DNA from: Naganishia liquefaciens
Taxonomy: Eukaryota; Basidiomycota; Tremellomycetes; Filobasidiales; Filobasidiaceae
Direction of reading: 5' to 3'
Assembly (NCBI GenBank): GCA_013423385.1
Contig: BLZA01000011.1
Span: forward strand, 247,174 to 311,173
DNA: 64,000 bases
Shown: positions 25,764 to 36,639 of the stretch, piece by piece
Layout: each line of letters begins with the position of its first letter
Numbering within the stretch: position 1 is the stretch's first letter
Position numbers and translations under genes: made by a program
The notes under the pieces: model-generated
The model's input: only the letters and a program-made list of their open reading frames with translations
Database searches by the model: none
Told to the model about the DNA's origin: nothing

Positions 25764-27223
25764 GTCTCCCGCCCGAGTCGCGATTACTTTTCAGCTGACG
25801 AAATTTTTATTCCCACGATAGTGTCTTGGGTTAAGCGTCTTTGTAGGGTTTTTCACTGTAGAAGAGTACAGACTATTGACAGATGGTTTGCAATGGGAAC
25901 GATTCCCAATCATCCTCATCACAGGGCCCTGAGCACATTGCTTTGAAATTTCAAGCTGTGATTGTGAATTAGCGTCGTCAGAGACCATTCGAGGTACAAA
26001 GCGCGTTATCTCGCATCTTCCCTCTTCTCGATACGATACTAGCGATGAGGCGGAAGACCACACTTGCTTCTCGCATCAGCCGGGTTTTGCCCCATTCGTG
26101 ACGTTCATATATAGCTTTTCCATCACATGCTCGAGTCGCAAGGAAGACAGAAAGTCGTGTCGAGCTTATCGAGTCGGGCATGCATGCGTACCTTGTGCCC
26201 GAGTGATACAGAATCTGACGGTCATCGTCTAGCTAGATCGCTCTGATAATACCAGCTGTTGAGGGGAAGTCACGGACAGGCGACACCGAGCCCATACAAG
26301 CGGCGATTTTCCGCTCCGATGCGTTGGAAGCCGCCTCTTGCTTGGTGAAACGACCTTTCATCGAAATTAAGAGAAGTATCACAAGCATCAATCGAAGATG
26401 AACGTGTGTAAAGACTTCCCTCACGCAGTGTTACGTATGTCAACAAGGTTGTCGCCTATATGTCCGTTTGTCCGGTGGTAGCAAAACTTGTTTCGTGTTT
26501 ATGCTTCAGGCTTCAGCATTTAACTTGGTCGCAGAGTAGGAGAATGTTGCCGAAAAAGGGATCTGAAAAGCTGAAAGACTTCGAGGTGTACGAGAACACA
26601 GTACGAAGCTGCTCAATGAGAGAGGCCCAGCCAGAGATTCGGAAACTAATGTGATACGATGTGACACGAATAATTCCCTCCGCTGAACATGAAAGAAGGA
26701 CCGAAGGCCGAAAAGCTGTCGCTCATGATAAGACGCTAATCTTGTGAACCTGTGCTTTGGTCCTCGGGTTGCAGATTTCATGGGTCCATGGAGGCTTTGA
26801 GTGGCTACTACTCAACCTGTGTAACATCGGGAAAGCTGCAGGATATGATCAGGCATTCGATCGCCCAGACTGTCCGACAAACAGGGATGTCAATCCGAAA
26901 ATTCACAGCTTTTAGTCTAGCCTATCGTAGCTAAGATTGCTGGTGGTGGTCTTCATACTTCACGCGGCGAACTCCTCGTGGGCAGCTAACTTGTAAGAAG
27001 AACAATGAACCTTTGTCTACGTATAAGAGTCACTGTCTTTCGGATCGCATCTGACAATTTGGGCATGCGCGATGACAATAAATCTGTCGGAAATTCAAGC
27101 AGTCAATGATTTGCGCATCAAAATGTGTGTAGATCAGTGCCCTTGCGGGAATACACTAGTGGTGATATTTTTAATCACGCCCTACAGACTTGACTCGGAA
27201 ATTTTTACCTATAAGACTCGTTT
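25764..27223. other. Gene-poor left part of the island
   Basis: About 1.46 kb with only short, stop-broken frames on both strands. I see no RNA gene, no terminal repeats of a transposon and no conserved protein piece. Base composition looks more AT-rich than the flanking housekeeping genes by eye. Confidence 0.5.
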
Positions 27224-28265
27224 TCAACTGTAAGGCTGCAAGCAATCTATCGTGGGAACTTCTGGAAAGGTAACTTGGGGGTTCAGAAACACCTGCTTTG
27301 CCTTGTCCTGCATTCGCTTCATCCGGGTAATCCAGCACGTATCAGGCGAGCTGTCTCGACAAGGCAACCAGACGGACTCCTCCAGCTCATAGCCAATTCC
27401 TTCATTGGAAATCTGAACGAGAACATTCGCAAGCGTCCTCAAAAAGAGGGCCTTCTTCCTTTTGAGTCGGTTCTTGCACTTGTCGTCACGCTCGTCATTA
27501 CACACGCGAAATTGCCAAGACGCCTCAGCGCAACGGATCATCGTGGCCAAAGTTTCTGACACAAAGTTGACCACAATATCGCTTGTCTCAGCACTCGGCA
27601 CAGGCTGATCGAGGCGCAAGCTCTCTAAGAGCTGGCTAGCGGTGATAATTTTGTGCGATTTGTCCTTGTTCATGCACACCATCATACGGTAGCCCCTTGC
27701 CTCTTTCTCGAATTTGGTACGAATCGGCGATTTCGCAATGACTGCTTCTCGGAATAGTCTGGGAGCCCTCACGCGCCCGGTACGAGCAGACTGATGGCTC
27801 CATTGGCTGACCTCCTCCATTCTGCCGAAGGATGTCACGGAGATGTCATTGGAAGGACAAGAGACATTGAATGGCAGATTATACCTGCTCACCACAGAGC
27901 AACCCGGAATCGTTGTGAGTGAGTGAGTGTCTACGATGACCCGGAGTGAGGTCAGCTGCAAAGCCGAAGCCGTCGAGTCCCCCTGCCAAATTCTCACTAT
28001 GAAACTGTTGTGTATACTGCTGACTTGAGGGTGAAGGCTGCTCCAACGCATGCATCGGCGAGTCTTGGCATGCCCCAAGATCCGTTTCAGTATTGGGTGG
28101 AATATCTGTAATAGTGTATCCATACGCCTGATATGGGATCCCTGTGTAAGATCCAAAAAAAGTTCGCAAGGATACGTCTGGCGTCACTGGATCATATTGA
28201 GATTGTAAATTCCCGGAGAAAAGGTACTCGAAGAATTTCGATTCGGGGTCGGTTAATGTCGTCAT
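27224..28265 (-). CDS. Unrecognised protein, left half of a divergent orphan pair
   Basis: Two exons appear to join: MTTLTDPESKFFEYLFSGNL to QQYTQQFH, then a 75-nt intron with donor GTGAGA and acceptor CGTAG, then a long second exon ending TIDCLQPYS. The spliced protein has about 320 residues. It is rich in charged residues, with a basic cluster KCKNRLKRKKALFLR in the last third and four scattered cysteines; I see no membrane segment, signal peptide or known fold. The frame is intact over about 900 nt of a stop-dense region, which argues that it is a real gene. A TATATATA lies about 75 bp upstream of the ATG. It is transcribed away from the decayed gene that starts near 29163. Confidence 0.55.
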
Positions 28266-28335
28266 TCTTCAAATCTTTATGAAAGAACAGTTTAGAAAAT
28301 TGAGCTTGCTAGAGGGGCGATGGTGGTCGATCTTT

Positions 28336-28459
28336 GCTATATATACCGGGTAATGCAGATTATGACACATATAATTACTATCAAGATTGGTTGCGGGCGC
28401 GTTAGGTTATTCGGGCGCCGCGCGACAGAAATTAAATCTTTTCTGCCCCGGTATATAGC
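28336..28459. repeat. Inverted repeat pair around 95 bp, MITE-like or paired TATA elements
   Basis: GCTATATATACCGGG at 28336-28350 is matched in reverse orientation by CCCCGGTATATAGC at 28446-28459. The pair could be the ends of a very small non-autonomous element or two TATA boxes facing opposite ways. I see no clear target-site duplication. Confidence 0.45.
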
Positions 28460-28489
28460 GAGCTCATCCTTGCTAATTTACATGTTGTA

Positions 28490-28590
28490 CACCTGCTTAC
28501 GCTAAGGCTATCAGTAGTTGACCTTAGCGTAACAGGTGAGTAGTACTGTTTATGATATCAAGGCTATCAGTAGTTGACCTTAGCGTAACA
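28490..28590. repeat. Duplicated 31-bp palindromic element
   Basis: A 31-bp unit (AAGGCTATCAGTAG... ending TTAGCGTAACA) occurs at 28504-28534 and again at 28560-28590, identical, with a 56-bp period. The first copy lies within an inverted repeat: CACCTG-C-TTACGCTAAGG at 28490-28507 pairs with CCTTAGCGTAA-CAGGTG at 28522-28538 around a 14-nt loop, giving a 17-bp stem with one bulge. Confidence 0.85.
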
Positions 28591-29162
28591 ATTACCTTCA
28601 TATTGCATCGACTGAGATTACAGAAATGAGCACTTCCTTCTATTACTCCCCTTTGTTCATTTTTCTTCTACTAAAAATGGAGATCTGAGCTACATTGGCT
28701 TCTGACATATGCTGTGCAGAGAAATACGAATGGAGTATCTGAGCTATGCATTGAAGGTGACGTTTCAAGGGCCTTGTGCTTGATTGACGATCCTTTATAC
28801 CGTTGGCGATCTCGGACAGTTGTCGTATCACAGCATTACGGTCCAACGAAAGGTTTGGCTTATGCGATCGCTTTGCTCTGCAAATGCAGCTTCGCTTCTG
28901 CCTATCTTAGAGTACAGATCAAGCGATGGTGACTCGTGAGAGAAGCCTGAAATATTGCATTGAAGTGAAGCTACAACGTGACAAACCCGCTCGCATTGAC
29001 GGTTCCGCAAACACTTCCTGTTATCCCCAGACAGTTCATGTAGGGTTAAAGGCGCACATCGGCATGGCTCGCTGTGCTCTTCTCTTCGAGATCGATATTG
29101 AATAATATATGACGGTTCGCGCATGCGTCTTCCTTTCTCCTTCAATATTCTCCGCTAGACCA

Positions 29163-30897
29163 ATGAACGGATATAATCTGTAAGTATAGACCGCTGTTTC
29201 TTTGCTGCTATCCCCAATTTCCGCGCCATCCTGCAGTCTTCCTTGAACATTCGCATCTGACTTTGATTTTATCTAATGCCATGCAAGTCTTTCAACGGAT
29301 GGGCGTCAACGAATAGACGAGGTTCGGCGACTGCTGCGGATCATCGTTGACCCTAAGAAACCCACAATCGGTAGCTTAATGGACTTTCGAGGTGGCAGAG
29401 ACTGGGTTATCAAAGCAGATTCAGGTTGATAACGAGTTGACATTTTCACAGGGAATAGAGAGCGTGAGCTGAGTCAGTATCGCTGCTAAATCTACTTCGA
29501 AGCGCCAGAGCCAATTTGCAGATTTGCTGGCCATTGAAAGCAATTACTACTCTTGGGATTCGGCGTTCGACACCATCCCAGGACCTAGTAGAACTGATGG
29601 ACACTTTGAACTTTGCGAGTCCTCACTGTCAAGACTGGGATCGTTGCAATCTTCGATCAACCCGTCTTTCAGCGAGAAGCAGTGTCGGGAGAACGCTATC
29701 CTAATCGATCTCAGCACTCTGGAGGAAGACGCTAAAACATATCTCGGCTCAGGATGCTATAGGAGAGAAGGTCCACCCTTACTGGAAGCAACTGCAAAGG
29801 TTCATACAATGCGATCTTGGTCGCCACTGCCTGGGCTTGGGAGGGGAGACAGGCGGATTTTTAAAGATCAAAGATCGGAAAAAGGAACAACTTCAGGTCA
29901 ACAACGTTTCCAAATTATATTACGCAGCCGCAATCAGATCTATCGCACGATTTATACTTATTTGGACAGGTAGCTCCAATGTACCTGCAGCGAGACACAA
30001 AGCCCAACAAGAACTGCCGGTCCGTAAAGGACATTCGCCGCTTGCTGATATTGGCACATTAAGAAAACATGGGATGAAGGGCTTACTGCGGCTCAGAGAC
30101 TGTGGAGAAGGCTGCGAAGGTACTGGAAGATATCACCGGAGAAAAACAGGGAATATCGAGAGCGGCGCAACCAGCTCAGGAGGTCTAATCATAAATCAGT
30201 ACTTTTTAAACCTGCTGTGAGCCTGCGCAGAGCCCTGCAAGCTTTGTCAACTCGTCATCGGGGAATCAGGTATGTATCCATCGATTCATGCTGCACGCAC
30301 ACAAGGTAGACAAAGCTAACATAACCGCTCGGACTACAGTTCAGGCTTCGAGCGTCTTGAAAACCACTGTGCCTTCGATATTGAGATTAATATGTCCGTC
30401 TCAGTCCAAATATCAATCCCGAATTACTTCGACGCCTGGGAGTCTTGTATGAGCAGCTCGTCACGGGCTGCAAAGAGGAGAACTCGGCAGCAACTAGTTT
30501 CAGTAGCGCACTTGCTGAGTTCCCCTTCGTAAGCAATTATATCACGGAAAAGCTGGCTCCCTATATTTTTCATACGAACACGGAGTCTGAAGGCTATGAG
30601 CCTTCATTGGCACTGCTTGGGTTCATGTAGGATCTGCTCAGGGGAGTCATCATCACGGAGCCAGACGATCAGCTCGATTCGGAAATGATTGGACTGTGAT
30701 TGCACGCCGGAAACTATTGGCTGGCGAAGCAAAAGCATCAGTTCAAGCATCGTCCGAAGTTCGTCACTCAAATCTTCCACCCTCCGCATGTAGCCGTTCT
30801 CTCCTCGGAGGAAGATGAAGCCAGGCTATCAAAGCTGAAAAAGAGGGAGTACAGATCAATGCAGGTAGACTTGTTCCCTGTTGCTGAAATCTAGAAG
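29163..30897 (+). pseudogene. Unrecognised multi-exon gene, apparently decayed at its 3' end
   Basis: Several coding segments line up on the plus strand with plausible splice sites: a start MNGYNL followed by GTAAGT, an exon with RIDEVRRLLRIIVDPKKPTI and SLMDFRGGRDW, an exon DLVELMDTLNFASPHCQDW, a clear exon DAIGEKVHPYWKQLQRFIQC to DRKKEQLQ, a short exon VAPMYLQRDTKPNKNCRS, then a 40-nt intron and an exon KTWDEGLTAAQRLWRRLRRY to ALSTRHRGI, and finally NPELLRRLGVLYEQLVTGCK and VTQIFHPPHVAVLSSEEDEA. The 3' part has a few interruptions of the frame, so I regard it as broken or breaking down. I do not recognise the family; the middle is basic and helix-like. Exon joins in the first half are tentative. 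It diverges from the orphan gene at 28265. Confidence 0.45.
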
Positions 30898-31267
30898 AGA
30901 GCAATTAGGAATCACTTTGTTTTATTCAGGGGGGTCTGCCTGTGGAAGTCGGTGTAATCGTTTCTAGTGCTGTCTGCCCCTTCGAACTTCAGCTTTGACG
31001 CGGCCGTATATGCAGATAAAGCTTGTTGCTGTTACGAAGCAAAAATTCGCCTGCTAGAAGGTCTTACGGCGGATATCTTACCCAAGGGCAAACAGAGTTC
31101 CATCCGCAGATGATCATAGAAGTCGAGATTGGCTATTTCCAGGAGCATAGTCAAGCGGTAGAAGCTTCCAGGTATTCAAGGCGAAAGTCTGGCGGTGGTC
31201 GCATATGGAAATCTATGGCATGTATTAGAAATCGGTGGAGAAGGCCTGATGCCAGAACAATCACATT
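30898..31267. other. Right border of the island
   Basis: About 370 bp between the end of the decayed gene and the TRP4 stop codon. No gene, RNA or repeat seen. Confidence 0.4.
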
Positions 31268-32961
31268 CTACTGCTTCCCATCTGTAGTCTTCTTCTTCTG
31301 GTGCTCGTGATGATACCACGCTTCGACAGCACCTCCCTTAGCAGCGACTCCACCATCGTCCTCGGGTTCAACTATGCCCCCATTGCGCTTCATTGCTTCT
31401 GCACCGGCATCGATGAATCCCTGGAAGGCGCGCCATGCTGAACCCGACGCAAGCGATTCGCGTGCAAGCTCGACGCCTTCCTTGTACGATTTCACTCGTC
31501 CGGAAACTTTCAAGAGCGCGGCGGCATTGAGGAGGACGAAGTCGCGGATGCTGTCGATACACGGCGAGGTGATATCTGGTGGTGCCGACAGGTGGGCTGG
31601 GACCGGCGTGTTGGGTTGAAGAAGAGCGGTAAAGGTCTGCGCGTTTAATTGCGGGGTCGCGCCACGAACAGAAGTGAGCGGATGTGTTGGAAGACCAAAA
31701 TCTCGCGTGGGATGAATGACGCCTTCTGTAATCTCGCCATTGGCGAGTTCCCAAACCCAGGTCTCGCCTTCCGGTGAAATTTCGTCAAGGCCTTCCTTGC
31801 CGCAGACAACCATTGCGCGGTCGACTTTGAGCAGTTGCAAGACACGCGCGAAGGTGTCTCCGAGTTCACGTTTGGCAACGCCGAGGACCATTCGTGCGGG
31901 ACGCGCAGGGTTGATGAGCGGACCAAGAACATTAAAGACTGTGCGGAAGTTGAGTGCGCGACGTATGGGCGCAATATGCGCCAAAGATGGATGGTAATGC
32001 GGTGCGAAAAGGAACAAGAAGGGCGTTTGCGGCAAAATCGTTGGAAGCTCCGCTGGTGGAAAGGTGAGAGTGCATCCGAGGGAGATGAGGAGGTCCGCTG
32101 ATCCCGAAGACGATGTAGCAGCTTTGGAGCCGTGCTATGAGCGAAAAGAAGCATGAGATTAGCGAAGTCCACAGACGGAGTAGCTGACAAAGTTATCGAC
32201 GCAAGTCATGGCCCATGCAGAACGAGATCACAATGGCAGCGCGCGATGCGTTTCCAAATCTAGATCCTCCTAGCTAGCTTTAGAAAAAGAGCGTAGCTAT
32301 GGCGCAACTCTGCCGCTGTGAGCACAGCTGATGATTCCACGCCACTTCCGCGTGAACTCATGGGTGCAAGGATGACGCAGGAGCGGTACCCAGCTTTCTC
32401 TAATTTGGCTCGGCTGTGCTTCCGAGCACTACCAGAACAATAAAGCCTTCACCGTGGTGAATACCCAGAGACCCAAGAGGGTGCGTATGCTAATCCGAGC
32501 AAAATTGTGAAACTCACCTTTGCAACCCTTACGCCAGTTCCGGCAACAACGACCGCCGCCGTCGTAGACACGTTGAAAGCATCGTGTCCATCTCCACCAG
32601 TCCCGACGACATCGACCAATCCACGATACCCATCTCCCTCCTCATCCGTTTTGCTGTAATCCCACAAACCTGCACCCTCGTTGTTGACCCCTTCCGCAGG
32701 CTTGAGATCTGCCACCTTGACGGCGTGTTCTCGCAGCACCTGTGCGCAGGCTGCGACGACCTCCGGATCGCTGTCGATGCCCGACAACGTTAAAGCCGTC
32801 AGGAATGCGCCAACCTGGGCATCTGAAGCACCGGCTGTCGGGGTTTGGCACAAGTGACGGAAACAGTCGGCGACGTCTTCAGGCGAAAAATCATCCGGAT
32901 GCTGCACGAGCTTTTTGAGCAGGACTTTAAATGTGTCCGGGGAGACTTGCTGATCGGGCAT
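31268..32961 (-). CDS. TRP4: Anthranilate phosphoribosyltransferase
   Basis: Two exons of 148 and about 288 codons encode the second step of the tryptophan branch, transfer of phosphoribosyl from PRPP to anthranilate. Motifs: an N-terminal helical domain ([20 protein letters not shown]), the glycine loop [20 protein letters not shown], the continuation [10 protein letters not shown] joined to [40 protein letters not shown], and [20 protein letters not shown]. All PRPP and metal-binding signatures are present. The single intron (32135-32517) is 383 nt, much longer than usual here, and splits the VAK-HGS motif. A perfect Gcn4/Cpc1-type TGAGTCA stands 142 bp upstream of the ATG, fitting general amino-acid control. 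Confidence 0.95.
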
Positions 32962-33471
32962 GATGGGGAGTTGAAGTGATCAAGGCGAAACCGTTCGTGG
33001 GGAAAGGCTGCCAAGCTGTCCGAGTCTTATTGCGGCCGATTCGTCAAGTCGTCAGTCACTTAGCGATCGAGCATCGGAGCCAAATTCCGAAGATTAGTGT
33101 GGTGAGTCATACCATCGCAGAGCTGGTTGCAGCGAACTACAGTAAACATGTGAAAGTAATTACTGTGGGGCAGCCACATGAAGGGCAAGTAACGGCATTA
33201 TTCTGTCGCAGCTATAGCGTATGAAATCCATACATGCGATCAAAGAGACATCGGTGAAGCGAGCCAATTTCTCCTGAGTCCAATGCCATTACCGACTCGC
33301 GGAAGCGGACTCCTGTAAACGAAGCGAAAGCTTTCCGTTTTATATAACGACCGATCATCTGGCCTGATTCTCGGTGATACTCACAACGTCGGATCTTCCG
33401 AATTATCAGCGCTTCATCGCACGAGGCTGGCCAAGCACTGTCGATGACCATGTTCTGTCCTGCTGCAAGAC
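32962..33471. promoter_or_regulatory. TRP4 promoter region
   Basis: About 510 bp between the TRP4 start and the stop of the elongin A-like gene, both on the minus strand. It contains the GCN4-type site described separately; no gene is visible. Confidence 0.5.
33103..33109 (-). promoter_or_regulatory. Gcn4/Cpc1-type site (TGAGTCA) upstream of TRP4
   Basis: TGAGTCA is the consensus of the bZIP activator of general amino-acid control in fungi. It lies 142 bp upstream of the TRP4 start, a usual position for such elements. Confidence 0.6.
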
Positions 33472-35532
33472 CTAGTGTACTTTACGCCTTTTCGGTACAA
33501 ATAATGCTGGGTCCCTTCTACTGCGGGAACCTTCTAGGGTGTGCGGTACTGGGATTGCTGTTGTAAGTGATGTGCCGCAGTCGCCCAACGCTGGCCGAGA
33601 TATGCGTTCAGAGAGGTTCGACCTAGATGACATTTGGGTCGGCTTTTCGGCCACGACATTGTCGGCTGCTTGTATGATACTGGATGTCGGAGTAGATCCC
33701 TTCCGCGGATTCTGTCGAGAAGACGCAACCGATGCACTGGGCACGCTGAAGAAGTCCATGTCAACTGGCCGCTTGCCCTTTCGATCTTTAATGACTGGGG
33801 ATGTTGGCGAACGGAATGTTGACACAGTTGGTTGCGCGACAAGTGGGCTCTTGCCCTTCGACGATGATGCGGCAACGAACGTTACCTCGTCAGAGTCCGA
33901 TTCATCATCCAATCGGCGTTTGAGCAAGCGTGGTCGTTCACCAACGGTCCCGTTCGCTGGGATTGCAGAGGAGGATGCATCTTTGGAAGGTCCTGTCGCC
34001 TGTCGGATTTGCGCACGGAGATCGTGACTCGGAAACACGAAAGGCGGAGCAGGTAAAGCTGATACTTTGGTTGTTTTGCTGCCGGTGATCTTTGATGCTG
34101 CTGAGGGATGGAATGCGCCGAGTGTGGCATACGGACCACTTGTTGGAAAGATCAAGCTTTCCAAGGTGGCAGCCCGGGGGGTTGGCAAAGAAGGGGGAGC
34201 GCGAAATTTTCGGTCCTGTATGGTCTTTTCCCTAACTTTACCCAGCAGTGTTGTCTGTTTCGCTGCGATAACCATTAGCACCGAGATCGTCAAGCACCGA
34301 CTTGTAGAATGACTCACCTCGACTGGAGCCCGCGGATGCTGCCTTTTTGCGATACCCTAGATCTTGCAATGACGTCGTTGTCATCTGCGTCCTCTTCGCA
34401 CGTTTCTCCATTTCTTCCGCAGCGTAGAAAGCCTTCATATCCTCGGCTGCCTGCAGAATTTTCCGTTGTTCCTCGCGTAGTAGATGCTAAGCGGAAAATT
34501 GAGCGAAGTGAGACTTTGTGGATTCGGCTGCATTCATACCTTGTATACCCTGCGCCATGATTTCGGCGGGTTCTGATCGTAGGTTTTATAGTCGGGCAAA
34601 CTCTTCTGCATAACGAATTGCTTCCAAAGATCTAGATGACGGCAATGTTACATGACTTGGCCAGACTATTCGGAGCAACAAGGTCAACTTACGATCTGTA
34701 TCAGGCTTGATGGCCTGAAACGGAGAAAGCTGTCAGCAAGAGTCCAAAGACATCCAGTATTTAATGACCTACAGGTGAATGGCTTTCGATTTCTTCAAGC
34801 TGCTTGGCGGACATGGTTTTGAAAAATAACGGATGCTGCTGGTATTGCAGGTCACCAATGTCGTCATACCGCGGCTGCAGGCGCATCACGACTGAAACGA
34901 GGTTCAGTATCGGCACCAACGGGATGAACAAAAGCCTGGATGGACTTACTGCCCCTACAATGGTCCAACAGAGACCTCGCACCTCGCTCGCCGTCATCCC
35001 ATAGATCGTCATCCGTCTGTCCATGGCTGGTCGCATCTTGCAGCTCCGCTGCCACCAGTTCATCACTTTTCGGAATTTCGTATCCGTTTTCATCGACTTC
35101 GATAATGAGGTCTCCGCTTTCTCCCGTTCCCGTCCAGCGGACTTCGACAATGTTGCCGTTCTGAATGCGTTGTGGCTCCTGGTTGGTGTCGAGGGGATCG
35201 TTGCGGACGGTTGAGCGTTCTTCGAGTATCGTCACCTCGTCTTCCGCTACTTCCAAGAAAGTGGAACGGGTCGGCTGAGTGAAATACTGGCGCGTGTCGT
35301 CCACGTCGACAAGTTGAATGGCTTGGACGGAGGGCGCTGACTCGGACCGGTCTTCGATAGCTTCTTGGGCCTCCGAGATGACAAGCTCGGTCGGCTCTTC
35401 TTGAGTTGTCGGCAAACGCACCTCACTGGGCACTGAAAGCGGTAATGCAAGCGGTTCCGGGCTGCCAGGCGGCTCACTGAGGTCCGATAGCGGTGAGGAC
35501 ATCGCTGTCAGCGGTGAGGACGTGTCCGACAT
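33472..35532 (-). CDS. Elongin A-like transcription elongation factor
   Basis: At least five exons. After an acidic, Ser/Pro-rich N-terminus (MSDTSSPLTAMSSPLSDLSE) comes the elongin A region: a BC-box-like SLLDHCRG, IVMRLQPRYDDIGDLQYQQH, PLFFKTMSAKQLEEIESHSP, KPDTDLWKQFVMQK, SWRRVYK and a K/E-rich helix (MKAFYAAEEMEKRAKRTQ). The long C-terminal exon is low-complexity and basic at its end (DPALFVPKRRKVH, a likely nuclear signal). Elongin A stimulates RNA polymerase II and serves as substrate receptor in an elongin B/C-cullin ligase. The order of motifs and spacing match the Pfam elongin A domain as I remember it; the N- and C-terminal extensions are not conserved. Some short exons (AIKPDTD, the YK exon) were placed by motif continuity. 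Confidence 0.85.
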
Positions 35533-36277
35533 GATATTTTAGTCGTCCTTCTTGTATGCTTGAGTTCCGAGAGGCAGATATCGGTGGTCGGTTTGTGAGC
35601 GAGCAAGACATAATTGATAGCACAAGCTTATGAAGAGTCAACCTCGAAGCGCTGATGAGATGGATATACTGAATCGGACAGACAGAGTGGGAGTATGGCA
35701 GAGGCGATCTCCCAATAATTGTGCTTCCGCTTACATCCGTGCCGGCACCGCACGCGGACGGCGATGACGGCGATCAAACCAAGAGAACAATAGCGAATTG
35801 GGTCGTCCTTCTTGCTCCGGTTGTCTGCCAGCCACAGGCGCCGATTGAGCCTTGCAACCTCCTCGTTGTTTTATCTGCAATATGTTCATCGATATCGTGT
35901 CAGCTCGGACGCTCGGACATGACCCTAGCGTATCTGTTCGCTCGTCCTGGTAAATCACCAGGTCAATTCAGAGAGCCATCCATCCAGAAGCGGAAGGCAA
36001 GAGGTGCAAGCAGCCACGGAGAGATCGCCCATCAATCTGCGAGCAGTCTGGAGTGATCGAAACTCTGGCTCGCATCCACAGACTTGTTGAAACCCAAATT
36101 CCATCATCGTGCGTTATTTACTTAAAGGCCGTCAGACGACTTGAAGTCACTTCGCCAATCAAGTGATCAGACGGTGTCCCGTCAACCAGAGTGCTGTTAT
36201 ATCAAGAGCCGATAGTTCATCGACATCAACCATATCTCGGCCGCAAAGACACAAAATCCTCAAGACTCACTGTCACC
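35533..36277. promoter_or_regulatory. Divergent spacer between elongin A-like gene and G-gamma
   Basis: About 745 bp between two start codons on opposite strands. It has open frames of up to about 110 codons on the plus strand without recognisable sequence. I see no supported gene. Confidence 0.45.
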
Positions 36278-36639
36278 ATGTACTCTCGTCCACACAAACA
36301 ATCCATGTCAGAGCTCAAGCTCCGGCGACTCACTGAACACAATTCTCGACTTCGTGAAGATCTCCATCGACCTCGAATCCGAGTCAGCGAGGCGTCCATG
36401 TCGTATGTCTCTGTCTTTGCGCAAAGCAATGACTTGGTGCTGATGCTATCCTTCAGCTTGATTCGATATTGTAAAGCCACGAGGGATCCGCTGTTGCCTT
36501 CCGTATGGGGTCCTCTGCAGAAGGGCGAAGATCCGTATGCCCCGCCGGAGCAGGCTGGTTGCTGTATCAGTAAGTGAGACAACCCTCATTGTCAGTCCAT
36601 GTGGTTGATCAACGTCAATGCTGTCGCACAGTCATGTGA
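36278..36639 (+). CDS. Heterotrimeric G-protein gamma subunit
   Basis: Three exons give about 81 residues: [42 protein letters not shown], then [20 protein letters not shown] and [19 protein letters not shown]. This is a GGL-domain gamma subunit (the [11 protein letters not shown] block is typical) with a double cysteine and a CaaX box CIIM. The final exon supplies only the last two codons and the stop (36632-36639), so the CaaX box exists only after splicing. The protein should be palmitoylated and farnesylated and anchor the G-beta/gamma dimer that carries pheromone signals. A Ste14 methyltransferase gene for CaaX proteins is 13 kb away. A second in-frame ATG (MSELKL) lies nine codons downstream of the chosen start. 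Confidence 0.9.

Larger units (their letters stand above)
28266..29162. promoter_or_regulatory. Shared spacer of the orphan pair, with repeats
   Basis: This 900-bp spacer contains inverted TATA/CCGGG motifs at 28336-28350 and 28446-28459 and a palindromic 31-bp repeat present twice between 28490 and 28590 (separate entries). The rest, 28600-29162, shows no gene. Confidence 0.5.

Noticed and set aside
27224-30897. Homeodomain (HD) mating-type locus, because of the divergent, polymorphic-looking pair
   Set aside because: Neither product shows a homeodomain WFxNxR helix, and the usual HD-locus neighbours I know from Tremellales (for example CAP1, SPO14) are absent.
25764-31267. Retroelement or other virus-like fossil in the island
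   Set aside because: No reverse transcriptase, integrase, protease or capsid motif and no long terminal repeats were recognised.
32135-32517. Box C/D snoRNA in the TRP4 intron
   Set aside because: A TGATGA occurs near 32331 but on the antisense strand and without a matching CTGA box at the proper distance.
35721-36056. Plus-strand frame of 111 codons between elongin A-like gene and G-gamma
   Set aside because: No family resemblance, non-ATG or weak starts, and it lies in a divergent promoter; treated as chance.
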